Assembly: GCA_965115825.1 (NCBI GenBank)
Contig: OZ220464.1
Location: 1,302,001 to 1,366,000, forward strand
DNA: 64,000 bases
Reading direction: 5' to 3'
Source: Bin87 sp965115825
Lineage (GTDB): Bacteria > Chloroflexota > Dehalococcoidia > Lucifugimonadales > UBA3495
The translations under genes and the position numbers were made by a program. Below the pieces are notes generated by a model. That model saw nothing but the letters and a program-made list of their open reading frames with translations, did not search any database and was not told the origin of the DNA. Of the stretch, positions 26,325 through 34,384 are shown in pieces; within the stretch, counting starts at the first letter, position 1, and each line of letters starts with the position of its first letter.

Positions 26325-26771
26325 ATGCCGCCGCGAACGCGCCGCGAGGCTCCGCATCGCCAGGACGCTCGCATTCACAAACACCTGACGCAGGCCCGGG
26401 AGTACCGAAGCAAGTGGCCGGAGTACCTGGACCAGGGCGACTTATGCCAGGCCGGCGAGAAGGGTTGGGGCGCCGTGGCTCAGCTTGCCAAAGCGGTAGC
26501 CACCTTGCGCGGCTGGGAGCGCTACGACCACGTAGCCATCCGCGAGGCGATCCAAGCCGTGGCCAACGAGCTGCCGGAACAGTCGGAGGAAATCCATCGC
26601 GGCATGAACGCCGCCGAGAGCCTCCACGGCAATTTTTACGAAGCGCACATGGATCACAACCAGGCCGAGTTCAACCTCTCGGAGCTAATCCCGCTGTTGG
26701 ATACTCTCTGGGCGCTGATTCCCAACCAATACACTGGCGGCGTATCCTTTGACGAATGGGCCGGCCCGTAA
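26325..26771 (+). CDS. PaREP1/HEPN-like helical protein
   Basis: A 148-residue all-helical protein. The core (CQAGEKGWGAVAQLAKAVATLRGW, about residues 42-65, written in pieces here as AGEKGWGAVAQLAKAVA) resembles the PaREP1/HEPN-like family, where a helix-rich domain recruits or cleaves nucleic acid. It is followed by HGNFYEAHMDHNQAEFN. Similar proteins are at 33362, 60583 and 60920. There is no clear RxxxxH catalytic motif, so it may be a structural or regulatory form. It precedes a Uma2 gene by 90 bases on the same strand. Confidence 0.55.
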   Translation: MPPRTRREAPHRQDARIHKHLTQAREYRSKWPEYLDQGDLCQAGEKGWGAVAQLAKAVATLRGWERYDHVAIREAIQAVANELPEQSEEIHRGMNAAESLHGNFYEAHMDHNQAEFNLSELIPLLDTLWALIPNQYTGGVSFDEWAGP

Positions 26772-26861
26772 GCGAGCGGAGCCGGGAGGATAAAAAGCCT
26801 GGGCGCAACCCTCCTCCTGCAATGTTATACTGCCGGCAGCCATCCGGCCCGGAGCCATACC

Positions 26862-27593
26862 ATGACCGCCAAACCTATCGCCCCGTCGCAATCATCCACG
26901 AGCATATACGTGGAGCGGGCCAAACTGCCGGAACCGCCCCGTATCCACGATTACAAGCATCGCCGTTACAACTCCATCGTGGACAGCGCGTTGATGCCGC
27001 ACTTTGCCGGCCGCACTGACGTCTTTGTCGGCAGCGAGGGGTATCTGTGCTTCAACGTCGGCGACCATCCCAGCGCCCGGCTGGTTCCCGACTGTGTGGT
27101 CGCTTTCGGCGTATCGCCCGACGCCATTCTCACCGATGACTGTTATCTCATTGACGACGTAGGCAAGCCGCCGGACTTCGTGCTGGAAATAGCATCGCGC
27201 AGCACTGGGCGAAGGGATTACACGGTTAAGCGGGACGGCTACGCCCGCTTTGGCGTAGGCGAGTACTGGCGATTTGACCACACCGGCGGCGATTTCCACG
27301 ATGCTCCCCTGGCCGGGGATACGCTGGTCAACGGGCGCTACGAACCCATCGCGCTGGCCGACGACCGCCCCGGCAAAATGTTCGGGATGCTGTCAGGCTA
27401 CAGTCAGGCCTTAGGCCTGTATATCTGCTGGGACAACAGCCGGCTACGTTTCTACGACCCCAATACCGACGAATTCCTGAAGGATGCCACGGATATGCAT
27501 TCAGCGCTGGATGAAGCGCAAGAGCGCATCCGCCAACTGGAAGCGGAGTTGGAACTCCGGCGAAGTCATAATGGCCAGCAGGAAAACAGTTAA
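26862..27593 (+). CDS. Uma2-family (DUF820) PD-(D/E)xK nuclease-like protein
   Basis: 243 residues. The core contains VPDCVVAFGVSPDA, then KPPDFVLEIASRSTGRRD, in which the E-x-x-S/(D)…K pattern matches the restriction-endonuclease-like fold of Uma2 proteins, and GYARFGVGEYWRFD. The C-terminus is a short coiled coil (DEAQERIRQLEAELELRR). Uma2 proteins expand strongly in cyanobacteria and Chloroflexota, and their targets are unknown. It ends 10 bases before the GMC oxidoreductase gene. Two further paralogues are at 37865 and 38661. Confidence 0.85.
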   Translation: MTAKPIAPSQSSTSIYVERAKLPEPPRIHDYKHRRYNSIVDSALMPHFAGRTDVFVGSEGYLCFNVGDHPSARLVPDCVVAFGVSPDAILTDDCYLIDDVGKPPDFVLEIASRSTGRRDYTVKRDGYARFGVGEYWRFDHTGGDFHDAPLAGDTLVNGRYEPIALADDRPGKMFGMLSGYSQALGLYICWDNSRLRFYDPNTDEFLKDATDMHSALDEAQERIRQLEAELELRRSHNGQQENS

Positions 27594-27603
27594 GGAGAAA
27601 ACC

Positions 27604-29199
27604 ATGGGTAGCAAACACGACATTGCCGACGTTCTGGTTATCGGAGCCGGGGCTTCCGGTGGCGCTTTCACTTGGAGCCTTTCCCAAGCCGGCGTCAAGG
27701 TGGTATGCCTGGAACAGGGCGGCTGGGTGCCTCTCAACGCCTTTCCCGTCAGCGAACCCCAGGCGCAACTCCACTGGCAGACCGACTTCCACCCCAACCC
27801 TAACTTCCGCGGCCTGCCGGAAGATTACCCGGTCAACGAGGACGATACCCCCATCGCGCCCTATATGTACAACGCCGTCGGCGGCAGCACCATCCACTGG
27901 GGTTCTCACTTCCCCCGATTTCATCCCTCCGACTTTCGCCTGAAGTCGCTGGACGGCATAGCCGACGACTGGCCCATGGATTACTTTGAGCTGGAACCCT
28001 ACTACAACCTGAACGACCGGATGCACGGCGTCAGCGGCTTGCAGGGCGACCCGGCCTATCCTCCCAAACCGACCCGTCCCACGCCGCCTCTGCCCATCGG
28101 ACGCGGCGGCGAACTGCTGGGCCGGGCTTTCAACAAGCTGGGCTGGCACTGGTGGTCATCGGACAACGCCATCGCCTCCACCGCCTACGACGGGCGGCAG
28201 GCCGACGTGGGCGAATACCTGCGCTCAGCCTCCAGCAGCGACATCATCTTCTGGCCGCGCGCGCTGCAACAGGGCGCGCGGCTCATCACCCACGCCCGCG
28301 TCCGTGAGATTCTGGTGGACGAAACGGGCCGCGCCACCGGCGCCGCCTACTACGACCACAACGGCGACCTGCAAGCGCAGTATGCCAAAGTCGTAGTTCT
28401 AGCCGGCAACGGCGTCGGCACATCACGGCTTCTGCTCAACTCCAAGTCCGCCCGATTCCCCGACGGCTTGGCCAACGGCAGCGGCCAGGTGGGCAGGAAT
28501 TTGATGCACCACCCCTGTGGCTACGTGCTGGGCCTGTTCGACGAAGACCTGGGGCCTGATGACGGGCCGCGCGGTTCCGCAATGCTCAGCCAGGAGTTCT
28601 ACGAGACCGACCTGCGCCGGGGCTTCGTCCGCGGCTACGATATGCAGGTGTCCAACGTGGGCGGCGCGCCGCTGCAAATCGCCCTCGGCGGCCTGGTAGG
28701 TCAGCAGGTCGAATGGGGCGAGGGACACCACCGGGACTTTAGCGAGCGGTTCCGCCGGCAAATGGGCATCGTTATTATGACCGAAGACCTGCCCGAAGAG
28801 CACAACCGCGTAACCCTGGATCCGACGCTGACCGACAGCGACGGCATCCCGGCGCCCAAGATTGACTACACCGTCAGCGAAAACACCTGGGCCATGCTGG
28901 ACCACGGCGTCGCCCGCGCCACGGAGGCCCTCGAAGCCGCCGGCGCGAAGCGAATCCTCTCCTCCCGACTCCGGCGCAACGCCGGCTGGCATCTGCTCGG
29001 CACCGCGCGCATGGGCAACGACCCCGACCGCTCGGTGGTTGACCGCTGGGGCCGGGCCCACGAAGTGCCTAACCTGTTCATCATCGACGGCAGCATCTTC
29101 ACCACCGGCGCCTGCATCAACCCCACTACTACAATACAGGCGTTGGCATTGCGCGCCGCCGATTACCTCAAAGGCGAAGGCTCCTCTGCCATCGCGTAA
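27604..29199 (+). CDS. GMC-family FAD-dependent oxidoreductase
   Basis: 531 residues from the ATG at 27604 (AAGGAG seven bases upstream); an earlier in-frame ATG lies inside the Uma2 gene. The FAD-binding motif ADVLVIGAGASGGAF is at about residues 8-22, and the C-terminal motif GWHLLGTARMG plus NPTTTIQALALRAADYL supplies the catalytic His and the Asn/His-like partner of GMC enzymes. It has no signal peptide and no linked gluconate dehydrogenase subunit, though the sequence resembles the sugar/alcohol dehydrogenase branch. It oxidises an alcohol with FAD. It heads a co-directional run that reaches the selenoprotein gene at 34309. Confidence 0.88.
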   Translation: MGSKHDIADVLVIGAGASGGAFTWSLSQAGVKVVCLEQGGWVPLNAFPVSEPQAQLHWQTDFHPNPNFRGLPEDYPVNEDDTPIAPYMYNAVGGSTIHWGSHFPRFHPSDFRLKSLDGIADDWPMDYFELEPYYNLNDRMHGVSGLQGDPAYPPKPTRPTPPLPIGRGGELLGRAFNKLGWHWWSSDNAIASTAYDGRQADVGEYLRSASSSDIIFWPRALQQGARLITHARVREILVDETGRATGAAYYDHNGDLQAQYAKVVVLAGNGVGTSRLLLNSKSARFPDGLANGSGQVGRNLMHHPCGYVLGLFDEDLGPDDGPRGSAMLSQEFYETDLRRGFVRGYDMQVSNVGGAPLQIALGGLVGQQVEWGEGHHRDFSERFRRQMGIVIMTEDLPEEHNRVTLDPTLTDSDGIPAPKIDYTVSENTWAMLDHGVARATEALEAAGAKRILSSRLRRNAGWHLLGTARMGNDPDRSVVDRWGRAHEVPNLFIIDGSIFTTGACINPTTTIQALALRAADYLKGEGSSAIA

Positions 29200-29237
29200 T
29201 CCAAAACCGAATCTCCCATCCACCAATCGGAGTTACC

Positions 29238-29615
29238 ATGCCCAAAATAGTTCACTTTGAAATGCCCTTCGACAACGCCGACCGGGCCAACCGCTTCTAC
29301 GCCGACGTCTTCGGCTGGCAGTCCCGCAAATGGGACGGCCCGGAGGAATACTACCTGCAAAATACCGGCGGAGACGACGAACCCTATGGCATCGGCGGCG
29401 CGCTGATTGCCCGGGAGTCTGCGCTGAATGACGGCGGAACCCTCATCGTCATCGGCGTGGACGACCTGGACGCCTACACCGCCAAAGTAGCCGCCGCCGG
29501 CTGCGAAATCGTCACGCCGCGCACAGCCGTGCCGGGAGTCGGCTGGTTCGTCAACTTCCGAGACACCGAAGGCAACGTGGTAGGAATGTTCATGGACGAT
29601 GACAACGCGGCGTGA
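29238..29615 (+). CDS. VOC-superfamily (glyoxalase-like) protein
   Basis: 125 residues. It starts MPKIVHFEMPFDNADRANRFYADVFGWQ, the first beta-alpha-beta unit of the vicinal-oxygen-chelate fold, and has a second unit with VIGVDDLDAYTAKVAAAGCEIV and a closing strand with NFRDTEGNVVGMF. His7 and the late Glu provide the usual metal site. Members are isomerases, dioxygenases or resistance binders; the role here is unknown. Its stop overlaps the start of the next gene (GTGA). Confidence 0.82.
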   Translation: MPKIVHFEMPFDNADRANRFYADVFGWQSRKWDGPEEYYLQNTGGDDEPYGIGGALIARESALNDGGTLIVIGVDDLDAYTAKVAAAGCEIVTPRTAVPGVGWFVNFRDTEGNVVGMFMDDDNAA

Positions 29616-29920
29616 GCAAAATGCCGGCCCGCATCAACATACCCCGCGACAGTATCGCCGAGGTCTGCCGGCGTTATCACGTCCGGCGTCTGGCGTTGTT
29701 CGGCTCGGTCATCCGCGACGACTTCACTCCGGCGAGCGACGTTGACGTGCTGGTCCAATTTGATCCCGGGCACGCCGCCGGCTTCGAGTTCTTCGATATG
29801 CGCCGGGAATTAATCACCCTCCTGGGCCGGGAAGTGGATATGCACACCGCAGCGTCAATCAGCCCGTACTTCCGCCAGGAAGTGCTGGACGAGGCCGAAG
29901 ACATCTATGTCGCGCCGTGA
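29612..29920 (+). CDS. mntA: MntA-type minimal nucleotidyltransferase antitoxin
   Basis: 102 residues (99 if ATG 29621 is used). It carries the nucleotidyltransferase motif LALFGSVIRDDFTPASDVDVLVQF, with GS and the DxD metal pair (D-V-D). In MntA/HepT modules this enzyme AMPylates the HepT toxin and so silences it. The HepT gene follows with a 14-base overlap, as usual for this system. GTG 29612 overlaps the preceding stop, which gives translational coupling to the VOC gene. Confidence 0.88.
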   Translation: MSKMPARINIPRDSIAEVCRRYHVRRLALFGSVIRDDFTPASDVDVLVQFDPGHAAGFEFFDMRRELITLLGREVDMHTAASISPYFRQEVLDEAEDIYVAP

Positions 29921-30260
29921 CCCCATGGTCGCCGTCCAGCAAATGCGCGACCACGGCAAAGAAGCCCTGCAACTGGCGGCGGGCCGCAGCCGAGCGGATT
30001 TAGACCTGGACCGAATGCTTGAACTGGCGCTGACCAGGCTGATGGAGGTTCTGGGCGAGGCCGCCCGGCGTGTCCCCGACGAATTCCGAGAACGCTACCC
30101 CGAGGTGCCATGGCGGCAAACTACCGACCTGCGCAACGTCCTGATTCACGACTACGATACGATTGACCTCGATTTACTATGGCTGATTATCCAGGAACGC
30201 CTGCCGCCTCTCCTACCGCAACTGCAATCCATCATCGACGAAAACCTGCCGGCTGAATGA
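29907..30260 (+). CDS. hepT: HepT-type HEPN ribonuclease toxin (DUF86)
   Basis: 117 residues, all helical. It contains TDLRNVLIHDYDTID (about residues 72-86), the R-x4-H-x-Y catalytic motif of HEPN ribonucleases (R…H…Y). It overlaps its MntA partner by 14 bases. HepT cleaves RNA unless modified by MntA. The module lies inside an otherwise metabolic gene run, between the VOC and SDR genes. Confidence 0.88.
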   Translation: MSRRDPMVAVQQMRDHGKEALQLAAGRSRADLDLDRMLELALTRLMEVLGEAARRVPDEFRERYPEVPWRQTTDLRNVLIHDYDTIDLDLLWLIIQERLPPLLPQLQSIIDENLPAE

Positions 30261-30288
30261 ACCGCCGGCTTGCCATCGGAGGCACACC

Positions 30289-31065
30289 ATGGGACGAATG
30301 GACGGCAAAGTAGCCATCATCAGCGGCGGCGCGCGCGGCATGGGCGCCGAGGAGGTGAACCTCTTCGCCATAGAGGGCGCGAAGGTCGTCTTCGGCGACA
30401 TCCTGGACGACCTGGGCCAACAGGTTGAGGCCGACTGCCGCGCCGCCGGCTTGGACGTCGCCTATACCCGCCTGGACGTAACCCGCGAAGCCGATTGGGA
30501 GGCCGTCGTCTCCCTGGCCGAGGAGCGGTACGGGCGGCTGGACGCGCTGGTGAACAACGCCGGCATCAGCATCTCCGCCGGCGGCGGCGCGCACAACATC
30601 TCACTGGAGGACACCTCGGTCTCTGACTGGGATCGGGTTATGGACATCAACTCTAAAGGCGTGTTCCTGGGCACTAAAGCGGCAATACCCGCCATGCGGC
30701 GCGCCGGCGGCGGCTCCATCGTTAACATATCGTCCATTGCCGGGCTTTCCGGCGCTTGGTCGCGCTCCCATCCTTACAATGCTTCCAAGGGGGCGGTGCG
30801 CCTGTTCACCAAGGCAACTGCCATCCAGTACGCGCGCGAGGGCATCCGCTGCAACTCGGTGCATCCCGGCCCAATTATGACGCCCATGACCGCAGCAACC
30901 TACGCCGACTCCGAAGTGGCGGCGCAGCGGCTGGCGCTGGTGCCTCTGGGCCGGCGCGCCCATCCCATCGAAGTGGCTTACGGTGTGCTTTACCTGGCCT
31001 CCAACGAAGCGTCCTTCGTCACCGGCGCCGAACTCGTCATCGACGGCGGGTGTATTGCCCAGTAG
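30289..31065 (+). CDS. short-chain dehydrogenase/reductase
   Basis: 258 residues. It has the cofactor loop ISGGARGMG, VNNAGIS, catalytic Ser in NISSIAGLSG and the YNASK Tyr-Lys pair, and ends with the family's GAELVIDGG. It resembles the 39414 and 44543 paralogues, which share the N-terminal 'GKVA(I/F)ISGGARG' element. Its ATG has CGGAGG nine bases upstream. It is downstream of HepT and upstream of a strong hairpin. Confidence 0.9.
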   Translation: MGRMDGKVAIISGGARGMGAEEVNLFAIEGAKVVFGDILDDLGQQVEADCRAAGLDVAYTRLDVTREADWEAVVSLAEERYGRLDALVNNAGISISAGGGAHNISLEDTSVSDWDRVMDINSKGVFLGTKAAIPAMRRAGGGSIVNISSIAGLSGAWSRSHPYNASKGAVRLFTKATAIQYAREGIRCNSVHPGPIMTPMTAATYADSEVAAQRLALVPLGRRAHPIEVAYGVLYLASNEASFVTGAELVIDGGCIAQ

Positions 31066-31094
31066 CGCGCCGGCAAGTAAGATAAGCCGGCGCG
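31066..31094 (+). terminator. hairpin after the SDR gene (weak terminator candidate)
   Basis: The arms CGCGCCGGC and GCCGGCGCG (9 bp, perfect) enclose an 11-base loop and start at the stop codon region. There is no T-run after it, so it may slow transcription or stabilise the 3' end rather than terminate. Confidence 0.4.
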
Positions 31095-31141
31095 TCAAAC
31101 CGCTTGAAACTTACACCACACTCTGACAAGGGAGAAGCATC

Positions 31142-32089
31142 ATGCCCGAAATTTACGGCCAGGGGGATTTTAAGTACACATTCGTCGCGGATTGGCTGAA
31201 GCTGCCGGATGGTATGCGTCTGCTGGAATGCCCCGGCGTGGCTGTGGACGGCGACGATCGCGTGTTTATTCTCACGCGCGGCGAGCATCCCATCATGGTC
31301 TTTGACAAGGACGGCAACTTCGAGCGGTCTTTCGGCCAGGGACATTTCAGCGAAAACCGCACCCACGGCCTTTACTACAGCGCCGCCGACGACACCCTGC
31401 TGGCCGCCGACGACGGCATCCACACCATCCAGAAGTTCAGCGTAACCGGCGAAAAGCTGATGGAAATCGGCGAAAAGAACCATCCCTCCCCACGCTGGAG
31501 CGGGCAGCCCTTCAACCGGCCCACCTCAGCGGCCATCCGACCCAGCAACGGCGACATCTACATCTCCGACGGCTACGGCAACTCCCGCATCCACGTGTAC
31601 AGCCCTGAGGGTACCTACAAATTCTCCTGGGGCGAACCCGGCATCGACGCCGGCCAGTTCATCCGTCCCCACAACATCGCCTTTGACGAGGACGAGCGGG
31701 TCTATGTCGTCGACCGGGAGTGCCACCGCATCCAGCTCTTCGACACCGACGGCAATTTCCTGACCATGTGGAGCAACATCCACCGTCCCGACTCCATGGT
31801 CTACTGGCAGGGCCACATCTACGTCGGCGAGCTCAACGGCATGGGCGGAGTAGATGACGCGCCGGGCTTGGGACACCGGGTTACCATCTACGACCGGGAC
31901 GGCAACCGCGTCTGTACGTTCGGCGCGCCGGAAGAAGGTGAGGGGCCGGGCCAGTTCATCGCGCCCCACGGCATCGCTGTGGACAGCGCCGGCGCAGTGT
32001 ACGTCGCCGAGGTATCCTACACCATCCGGGGCAGCCACATGGACCCGCCCAGGGAGCTGCGCAGCTTCTCCAAGTATGCCCGCGTGTAG
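31142..32089 (+). CDS. NHL-repeat six-bladed beta-propeller protein
   Basis: 315 residues made of NHL repeats: AVDGDDRVFILTRGEHPIMVF, AADDGIHTIQKF, DGYGNSRIHVYSPEG, IAFDEDERVYVVDRECHRIQLF and GIAVDSAGAVYVAEV. The fold resembles peptidyl-alpha-hydroxyglycine amidating lyase and related propeller proteins, but no signal peptide is present. Its function is unknown; such genes are common in SAR202-like genomes. The ATG has GGGAGAAG 7 bases upstream. Confidence 0.82.
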   Translation: MPEIYGQGDFKYTFVADWLKLPDGMRLLECPGVAVDGDDRVFILTRGEHPIMVFDKDGNFERSFGQGHFSENRTHGLYYSAADDTLLAADDGIHTIQKFSVTGEKLMEIGEKNHPSPRWSGQPFNRPTSAAIRPSNGDIYISDGYGNSRIHVYSPEGTYKFSWGEPGIDAGQFIRPHNIAFDEDERVYVVDRECHRIQLFDTDGNFLTMWSNIHRPDSMVYWQGHIYVGELNGMGGVDDAPGLGHRVTIYDRDGNRVCTFGAPEEGEGPGQFIAPHGIAVDSAGAVYVAEVSYTIRGSHMDPPRELRSFSKYARV

Positions 32090-32115
32090 CCCCGCGCTCC
32101 ATACCAAACTGACTG

Positions 32116-32137
32116 GGAGCGACTCACGGGTCGCTCC
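32116..32137 (+). terminator. hairpin after the NHL gene (weak terminator candidate)
   Basis: The arms GGAGCGAC and GTCGCTCC enclose a 6-base loop 27 bases past the NHL stop codon. No T-run follows. A hairpin of the same kind, with arms AGGGGCG and CGCCCCT, occurs at 34337-34360 after the selenoprotein gene, so they may be REP-like 3' elements. Confidence 0.35.
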
Positions 32138-32274
32138 TACCATCCGTTGCTTTACTTGCACGCTTACGGCAGCGCCGAATTTCGCGCGCGAACACCCGCG
32201 GCGCAGACCGAATACTATATTGATCTTCCACTGTAAATTACCGCCGGATTAAACACCACTCAGAGGCAACCAAA

Positions 32275-33342
32275 TTGACCACATCCTTCTCCGACACCAC
32301 CACCGCTTCCTGGGATGACGCCCTCTCCGCCATCGAAAAAGGCTATCAACTGGGGTGGAGCGACGGCCTGCCCGTCGTTCCACCCACCACTGCGCGGGTG
32401 GCCGAGTTCATCGGTTACGCCGGCCACGCCCCTGACGACATTATCGGCGAGCTGCCCGAACGACGCCGCGTCATCACCGTAGAAAAGGCCGCCGCCAACG
32501 CCGTGATGTCCGGCTGTCTGCCGGAGTACTTCCCCGTCGTGCTGGCCGCCACCGAGGCCATGCTGGACCCGGTGTTCAACCTGGTCGGCCCGTCCTCCAG
32601 CATGGGCGGCGCCGCGGTGCTCTGCATCGTCAACGGGCCAATCCGCGAGCAAATCGGACTGAACAGCCGCAACAACCTCTTCGGCCCGGGCAACCGGGCC
32701 AACGGCACCATCGGGCGCGCCATCCGCCTCGTTCTGATGAACGCCTGCGCCGCCATTCCCGGCCTGTTCGACCGCAGCGTCATCGGACATCCTGGCAAAT
32801 ACACCTACTGCATCGCCGAGGCTGAAGGCGAAACCCACTGGACGCCCCTGCACGTGGAACGGGGCCTTGCCCCATCAGACAGCGCGGTAACGGTGTTCGC
32901 CGGCGAAAGCCCCCGCCAGATTCGCGCCGTGGGACGCCCCGAGGCGATACTCTACGCTATGGCCGACGTAGCCTCGTCCCTAGGCACGTCAATGTCCACC
33001 TCCGGCTCGGTGGGCGACCTTTCCGTGGGCATCCGCCAGGGCCAGATTGTGGCAACCTTCGCCGGCAACAGCAACCTGTGGAAGGACTGGACAAAAGACC
33101 GAGTGCGCGAATACCTCCACGCCAACATCCGGCGCTCCGTCGCCGACCTGAAACGCGCCCTGGTGCTGCGCGGCGACGTGGAGCCGAGCGACGAATCCGA
33201 AATGATTCCCCTGATTCCCGAGCCGGAGGATATTCTGGTAGTATTCGCCGGCGGTGAAGAGTCCAACATGGCCTCAGTGATACCCAGCTGGGGGCCAAAG
33301 GTGGGTTCCACCGCCGTTACCAAAGCCATCCGCCAACCGTAA
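32275..33342 (+). CDS. stand-alone homologue of the selenoprotein partner domain
   Basis: 355 residues from a TTG start (GAGGCAACC upstream). It aligns with residues from about 210 to the end of the fused selenoprotein at 1768-3480: GWSDGLPVVPPT matches DWSDGMPVVPPT, NAVMSGCLPEYFPVVLAA matches NAVMAGCRPEQFPILLAA, and VNGPI followed by FGPG…ANGTIGRAIRLVLMN matches the same order in the fusion. The invariant Cys (NAVM(A/S)GC) could be its redox or ligand residue. I do not recognise a biochemical function. In this locus the UGSC selenoprotein is a separate gene 430 bases downstream, after one HEPN-like gene. The fusion elsewhere argues that the two work together. Confidence 0.7.
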   Translation: MTTSFSDTTTASWDDALSAIEKGYQLGWSDGLPVVPPTTARVAEFIGYAGHAPDDIIGELPERRRVITVEKAAANAVMSGCLPEYFPVVLAATEAMLDPVFNLVGPSSSMGGAAVLCIVNGPIREQIGLNSRNNLFGPGNRANGTIGRAIRLVLMNACAAIPGLFDRSVIGHPGKYTYCIAEAEGETHWTPLHVERGLAPSDSAVTVFAGESPRQIRAVGRPEAILYAMADVASSLGTSMSTSGSVGDLSVGIRQGQIVATFAGNSNLWKDWTKDRVREYLHANIRRSVADLKRALVLRGDVEPSDESEMIPLIPEPEDILVVFAGGEESNMASVIPSWGPKVGSTAVTKAIRQP

Positions 33343-33361
33343 ATACAGTGGAGCGGCAGCC

Positions 33362-33757
33362 ATGTCCACGACAACCTCCGGCAACTCGGCCAATGCCATC
33401 TTTGCCGACGCCCACGTTCTCTACGACGACGCTCTGGAAATGCTGGAACTGGGCAAAATCCGCAACGCCGCTGAAAAAGCTTGGGGCGCTACTAAGCGCG
33501 CTACCGACGCGCTCATCTTGGCCCGCACCGGGTACGAGCCGGAGCGGACGCCGGACACTTCCCAAGGATTGCGGACTTTGGCGGAAAGCGACCCAAGAGC
33601 CCGCAGTCTGGTAGGACGCTACTACTCCCGACAGGGCGCGCTCCATGGCGACTGCTTCTACCTCGGCTTTTGCGAACCCCTTACAGATACGGAGCGACGC
33701 ATCCGACAAACCGCCGACTATATCGCCGACGCCGAACGTTTGGCATCAGCAACATAA
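33362..33757 (+). CDS. HEPN-like helical protein between the partner domain and the selenoprotein
   Basis: 131 residues, all helical. The central motif RNAAEKAWGATKRATDALIL (about residues 35-54) resembles the PaREP1/HEPN family and the 26325 protein. It lies 19 bases after the partner-domain gene and 15 bases before the selenoprotein gene, on the same strand, so the three probably share one transcript. No catalytic R-x4-H pair is visible. A role as an RNA-binding or regulatory protein for the module is possible, but there is no direct evidence. Confidence 0.5.
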   Translation: MSTTTSGNSANAIFADAHVLYDDALEMLELGKIRNAAEKAWGATKRATDALILARTGYEPERTPDTSQGLRTLAESDPRARSLVGRYYSRQGALHGDCFYLGFCEPLTDTERRIRQTADYIADAERLASAT

Positions 33758-33772
33758 AGGAGGAACGCTCAC

Positions 33773-34309
33773 ATGGCAACCCAGCAATACACTCTGGTCA
33801 ACCCGGTCACCGAACCCGTCATCGCCCCCTTTGACGGCGCCCCTCGCCTGCCCTCGCTCGCCGGAACCCGCGTCGGACTCATTGACGACAGCAAGCGCAA
33901 CGCCGACGTGCTGCTGGAAGAGCTGGCCGAAGTCCTGCGCAACCGCTACGAAATCCGCGAAGTCAGATGGCTCCGCAAACCCAGCGCTTCGCGGCCCGCC
34001 GACCCCCAGGAATTACAGGAACTGGTGGCCAACGTGGACTCAGTGGTGGTCGCCATCGGCGATTGAGGGAGCTGTAGCGCGTGCAGTGTGCACGACGGAA
34101 TCCACGTCGAAAAAGCCGGCCTCCCTTCCGCCACTATTTGCACCGACCGTTTCATCCCCACCGCCAACGCTATGGCCAGGATGTGGGGTGCGGAAGGCTA
34201 CCCGACAATCTTCACCCAACATCCTATCGAAAACCTCGACCGTCCCGCCCTGCGCGACCGCGCCGAGGGCCTGGCCACGGAGGTAGCGGCGATTCTAACG
34301 AGCGGCTGA
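33773..34309 (+). CDS. UGSC-family selenoprotein
   Basis: A 178-residue protein read through TGA at 34064-34066 (selenocysteine 98). The sequence around it is SVVVAIGD-U-GSC-SACSVHD, the exact UGSC motif, and the family sequence continues downstream (GIHVEKAGLPSATICT, then TDRFIPTANAMARMWGAE). The frame is unbroken to the true stop at 34309. The N-terminal part (LAGTRVGLIDDSKRNAD) matches the N-terminal part of the fused protein at 1768-3480. Its start has AAGGAGG 9 bases upstream. The TGA is followed by a SECIS-like hairpin. The U-x-x-C motif suggests a thioredoxin-like redox role; the substrate is unknown. An ordinary annotation would call a 97-residue fragment here. Confidence 0.85.
34080..34094 (+). 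promoter_or_regulatory. candidate bacterial SECIS hairpin of the UGSC selenoprotein
   Basis: A perfect 6-bp stem (CGTGCA with TGCACG) around the triloop GTG starts 14 bases after the TGA; the loop begins at +20. A loop beginning with GU at this distance is the hallmark of bacterial SECIS elements. The structure is within the coding region. Confidence 0.65.
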
Positions 34310-34336
34310 TTCGCAACAGCCGACGCCGTAAAGCAC

Positions 34337-34360
34337 AGGGGCGGATAACCGTTCGCCCCT
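34337..34360 (+). terminator. hairpin after the selenoprotein gene (weak terminator candidate)
   Basis: The arms AGGGGCG and CGCCCCT lie 28 bases past the stop codon, with a 10-base loop. There is no T-run. It sits between the convergent selenoprotein and PIN genes, and could act in either direction. Confidence 0.35.
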
Positions 34361-34384
34361 ATGCTCCTATGCCAAGTCTGACCT

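Noticed and set aside
34064..34066. A simple nonsense mutation in the 33773 gene.
   Set aside because: The exact UGSC motif, continued family sequence and a GU-loop hairpin at +20 fit selenocysteine insertion better.
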